Origin: Granulicella mallensis MP5ACTX8
GTDB taxonomy: Bacteria; Acidobacteriota; Terriglobia; Terriglobales; Acidobacteriaceae
Length of the DNA stretch: 64,000 nt
Reading direction: 5' to 3'
Assembly: GCF_000178955.2 (NCBI RefSeq)
Contig: NC_016631.1
Span: 5,766,001 to 5,830,000 of the forward strand
This document shows, in pieces, positions 62,090 to 64,000 of the stretch. The notes under the pieces were generated by a model that had not been told where the DNA came from, did no database searches, and saw only the letters and a program-made list of their open reading frames with translations. Numbering within the stretch: the first letter of the stretch is position 1; every line of letters begins with the position of its first letter. The translations under genes and the position numbers were made by a program.

Positions 62090-63277
62090 ATGCGCACCCC
62101 AGGCCGCTCTTCATCGACCGCGGAAGCCAGTCCCTACGCGCGTCACCTGCCTCAACTCGACGGGATTCGCGGGTTGGCCGTTCTAGGTGTAACTGCCTCT
62201 CATCTCTTCCCTGGGAACCCCCACTCGGCTGGAACCCGCGCCATCGCGTCGCTGTTCGCCTTTGGCGCAACCGGCGTAGATCTCTTCTTTGTTCTGTCCG
62301 GTTTTCTCATTACGGGGATACTCTACGATTCCCTTCAAGATCCACATTTCTTTCGCAAGTTTTACGCACGGCGCGTACTGCGTATCTTCCCTCTGTACTA
62401 TGGGGTCCTGATTCTCTATATCGTTGCTGGATTGGTATACGGCCTCTCCTGGAACCGGGAGTTGTGGTCGTTAGGGCTATACCTGCAGAACACGAGTCTG
62501 ATCGCCATCCCCGTGGCGGCTTATACAGGATCCCTGCCGCTGGGCCACTTCTGGTCTCTGGCGGTCGAAGAGCAGTTTTATCTCGTTTGGCCGCTGCTGG
62601 TCTATCTCACACGCACGCGTCTGAACCTGCTGCGAATCTGCGCCCTCAGCCTGGTCGTCTGTCCATTGGCACGACTGGGGTGCTGGATGCACGGCGCGGG
62701 ATATTTCACCGTCCACAACAACACCTTTTGCCGTGCGGACACCCTCCTGGCCGGGGCGGCACTTGCTCTTTTGCTTCGCAGCCGGGCCCATGACAAGGTT
62801 TTGCGCGTTGCTCCCTTCTTTGTCATCCCGTGCATTCTGGCGGCGGTGTTTTTGCGGGCGGCGATCCCTCCAGGAGGGGGCATCCTCCCATCATTCTGGC
62901 CGACTTTTCAGCTTGCCTTCCGCTATACACTGGTGGCCGCGGGATACGCAGGGCTCATCGCCTGGTCCCTGGCAAGCTCCATAGGCCAGCGTCTCCTCGA
63001 GGTCCGGCCGCTGCGGAGCCTGGGAAAGTACAGCTATGGCCTTTATGTTCTGCACTTGATCCTTTTCAGCTACCTGCAGGCTCCTCTGAAAAGAGCTATC
63101 GCCGTCTACCTCACCCCCAATAAAGGGGTTGAGGTGGTGCTCACAGGATGCCTGGTCTTTGCGATCTCCCTGGGGGCAGCGTATCTCTCCTATCATCTCT
63201 ATGAGAAACGATTCCTGCGCCTGAAGCGGTTCTTCGACTATCGGCCTCATTTTGCCCCCACAGTGACGTCATCCTGA
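62090..63277 (+). CDS. Membrane acyltransferase 3 family protein
   Basis: 395 residues with about ten membrane helices. Signatures: LPQLDGIRGLAVLGVTASHLFPG with the conserved histidine near residue 40, GATGVDLFFVLSGFLITGILYD, RKFYARRVLRIFPLYYGVLIL and LGHFWSLAVEEQFYLVWPLLVYL. It probably O-acylates a surface polysaccharide or lipid. The last residues (APTVTSS) and the TGA stop lie in a solo end of the dispersed repeat at 63255, so the C terminus has likely been replaced by repeat sequence. ATG 62090 is used; TTG one codon earlier is possible. Confidence 0.9.
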   Translation: MRTPGRSSSTAEASPYARHLPQLDGIRGLAVLGVTASHLFPGNPHSAGTRAIASLFAFGATGVDLFFVLSGFLITGILYDSLQDPHFFRKFYARRVLRIFPLYYGVLILYIVAGLVYGLSWNRELWSLGLYLQNTSLIAIPVAAYTGSLPLGHFWSLAVEEQFYLVWPLLVYLTRTRLNLLRICALSLVVCPLARLGCWMHGAGYFTVHNNTFCRADTLLAGAALALLLRSRAHDKVLRVAPFFVIPCILAAVFLRAAIPPGGGILPSFWPTFQLAFRYTLVAAGYAGLIAWSLASSIGQRLLEVRPLRSLGKYSYGLYVLHLILFSYLQAPLKRAIAVYLTPNKGVEVVLTGCLVFAISLGAAYLSYHLYEKRFLRLKRFFDYRPHFAPTVTSS

Positions 63278-63318
63278 GTGGAGCACTTCGCGCTTTTGCG
63301 AGGTGGGTCGGAGGGTGG
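63255..63318. repeat. Dispersed element, solo end (copy C)
   Basis: About 60 bases: CCCCCACAGTGACGTCATCCTGAGTGGAG, then CACTTCGCGCTTTTGCGAGGTG. They match the reverse complement of the right end of copies A and B. Then the similarity stops. It covers the last six codons and the stop of the acyltransferase gene. Confidence 0.75.
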
Positions 63319-63322
63319 TTGT

Positions 63323-63362
63323 TTTTCTTGTTGTCCTTCTCGCAGGAAGGACAACAAGAAAA
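63323..63362 (+). terminator. Terminator-like hairpin after the acyltransferase gene
   Basis: A 17-bp stem (TTTTCTTGTTGTCCTTC and complement) with a 6-base loop follows the repeat end. The sequence CTTTTCTTGTTGTC recurs near 7020, so it is also repeat-like. Confidence 0.6.
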
Positions 63363-63458
63363 GCAAAAACAGGTTTCCCAGGTCGATCATGGCATTCCTG
63401 TCAAAACAACAGGATGCCGGCGGACCAGCGAATTTGCTTTGCTAGAATGAGATGTCCA

Positions 63459-64000
63459 ATGCATATCCCTTATCCAGAGCGGATTTCCTATGCTTGGGCC
63501 ACCACGTTCGCCACGGCACTTTTCATTGTGCAAATCTTCGAGCAAACGCAACTGATGTTTGCGCTCTGCGCCTTCGCCTTCATTCTTACCGCGACGGCGG
63601 CTTTCAATATCGCTGGAGGCCTCGATCGCCCCGTAGGCGCCTACATCTTCTTTAATGCCACGCTCACAGCCATCGTAGGTCTTGTCGTGAAAGCGTGCGT
63701 AGGGGAACCAGCCAGCAGCAACCTGATTAACCCCGAGCGCACGATGGAGGTCTACCTCTTCGGGATGCTCGCGATGCTGTTCGGGGCCTATGTCGAAAGC
63801 CGCTTCCGGCCCCGTAAATCCTTTATTCAAGCCCGGCTTCCCATGCCGAGTCTGCGCTCTGTCTATATAGGCTCAACAGCTATAGCCCTGTTCCTCAAGG
63901 TCATTTACGCGCTTGCCGCATTAGGACTGATATCGGGCAGCCTCATCCAGACTATTTATAACGGCGATCACTTTTTGCCCTTCGCTCTGATTCTGGGCGT
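63459..64000 (+). CDS. Polytopic membrane protein, 3' part missing
   Basis: About 180 codons from ATG 63459 to the window edge, still open. Four or more hydrophobic helices are visible (YAWATTFATALFIVQIF, LMFALCAFAFILTATAAF, VYLFGMLAMLFGAYV, IALFLKVIYALAALGLI). No family motif can be assigned from this part. Following an acyltransferase, a polysaccharide polymerase or flippase-like role is a guess. A weak ribosome site (GAGATG) lies upstream. Confidence 0.6.
   Translation, partial: MHIPYPERISYAWATTFATALFIVQIFEQTQLMFALCAFAFILTATAAFNIAGGLDRPVGAYIFFNATLTAIVGLVVKACVGEPASSNLINPERTMEVYLFGMLAMLFGAYVESRFRPRKSFIQARLPMPSLRSVYIGSTAIALFLKVIYALAALGLISGSLIQTIYNGDHFLPFALILG

Overview
The window looks like a piece of an Acidobacteriota chromosome (Terriglobia; Granulicella, Edaphobacter or Terriglobus-like). 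This is an inference from gene content: two very large Oar-like TonB-dependent receptors with an N-terminal carboxypeptidase-regulatory domain, secreted beta-propeller lipoproteins, a membrane-bound Fe-S oxidoreductase of the HdrD/ETF:quinone type, many small secreted enzymes, high GC and dispersed palindromic intergenic repeats. No rRNA, tRNA, CRISPR array, phage or insertion sequence was recognised. I could not run searches, so family names rest on motifs and on recall of family members.

Layout. 1-5.2 kb (minus strand): an ArsB-type permease cut by the window edge, an MFS transporter, the Fe-S oxidoreductase, a two-TM protein and a zinc-ribbon protein. 5.3-7 kb (plus): a 59-residue basic protein, a SIMPL protein and a site-2-protease-like membrane protein with a damaged metal motif. 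7-12 kb: an SDR, a double VOC protein, a long inverted repeat, two divergent TIM-barrel sugar isomerases and an O-methyltransferase. 12-14.3 kb: trpS-scpA. 14.3-19.7 kb: an overlapping DUF4160/DUF2442 pair, a GNAT enzyme and a thioesterase (coupled), a LysR regulator, a secreted GH13 glucosidase and an aldo-keto reductase. 19.8-27 kb: a secreted NUP-family protein, a coupled membrane protein and CPA2 antiporter, an FAD monooxygenase, a macro-domain protein and a Pit phosphate transporter. 27-37 kb: DUF4230, acyltransferase, nucleoside hydrolase, pyrH, a secreted protein of unknown function, a secreted beta-helix protein, a TIGR00266 protein and a dienelactone hydrolase. 37-46 kb: tandem beta-propeller lipoproteins, an M13 peptidase, an MCE protein with five exact 34-residue repeats, acpS, a lone ABC ATPase and a TonB-C protein. 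46-52.6 kb: HhH and DUF4397 proteins, ahcY, a frameshifted four-helix-bundle gene, ada, a transglutaminase and metK. 52.9-64 kb: the two TonB receptors, a membrane-anchored HTH protein, an acyltransferase and the start of a polytopic membrane protein.

How the genes work together. metK and ahcY form part of the activated methyl cycle, and methyltransferases (O-methyltransferase, Ada) are nearby, but they do not form one operon. The NUP protein and nucleoside hydrolase both look exported and could scavenge nucleosides. The TonB receptors, TonB-C protein, GH13 enzyme, M13 peptidase and beta-helix protein fit a polymer-degrading soil lifestyle. Several starts are non-ATG and decided by strong Shine-Dalgarno sequences (the Fe-S oxidoreductase GTG, NUP TTG, metK TTG). 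Many terminators carry a UUCG tetraloop.

The most unusual items are: a roughly 245-bp palindromic element in two full copies plus one solo end that supplies a gene's stop codon; the 190-bp inverted repeat near 9.1 kb; the exact 34-residue repeat of the MCE protein; the site-2-protease-like protein lacking its HExxH motif; and the NUP 'permease' that looks like an exported nucleoside-phosphorylase-fold protein.
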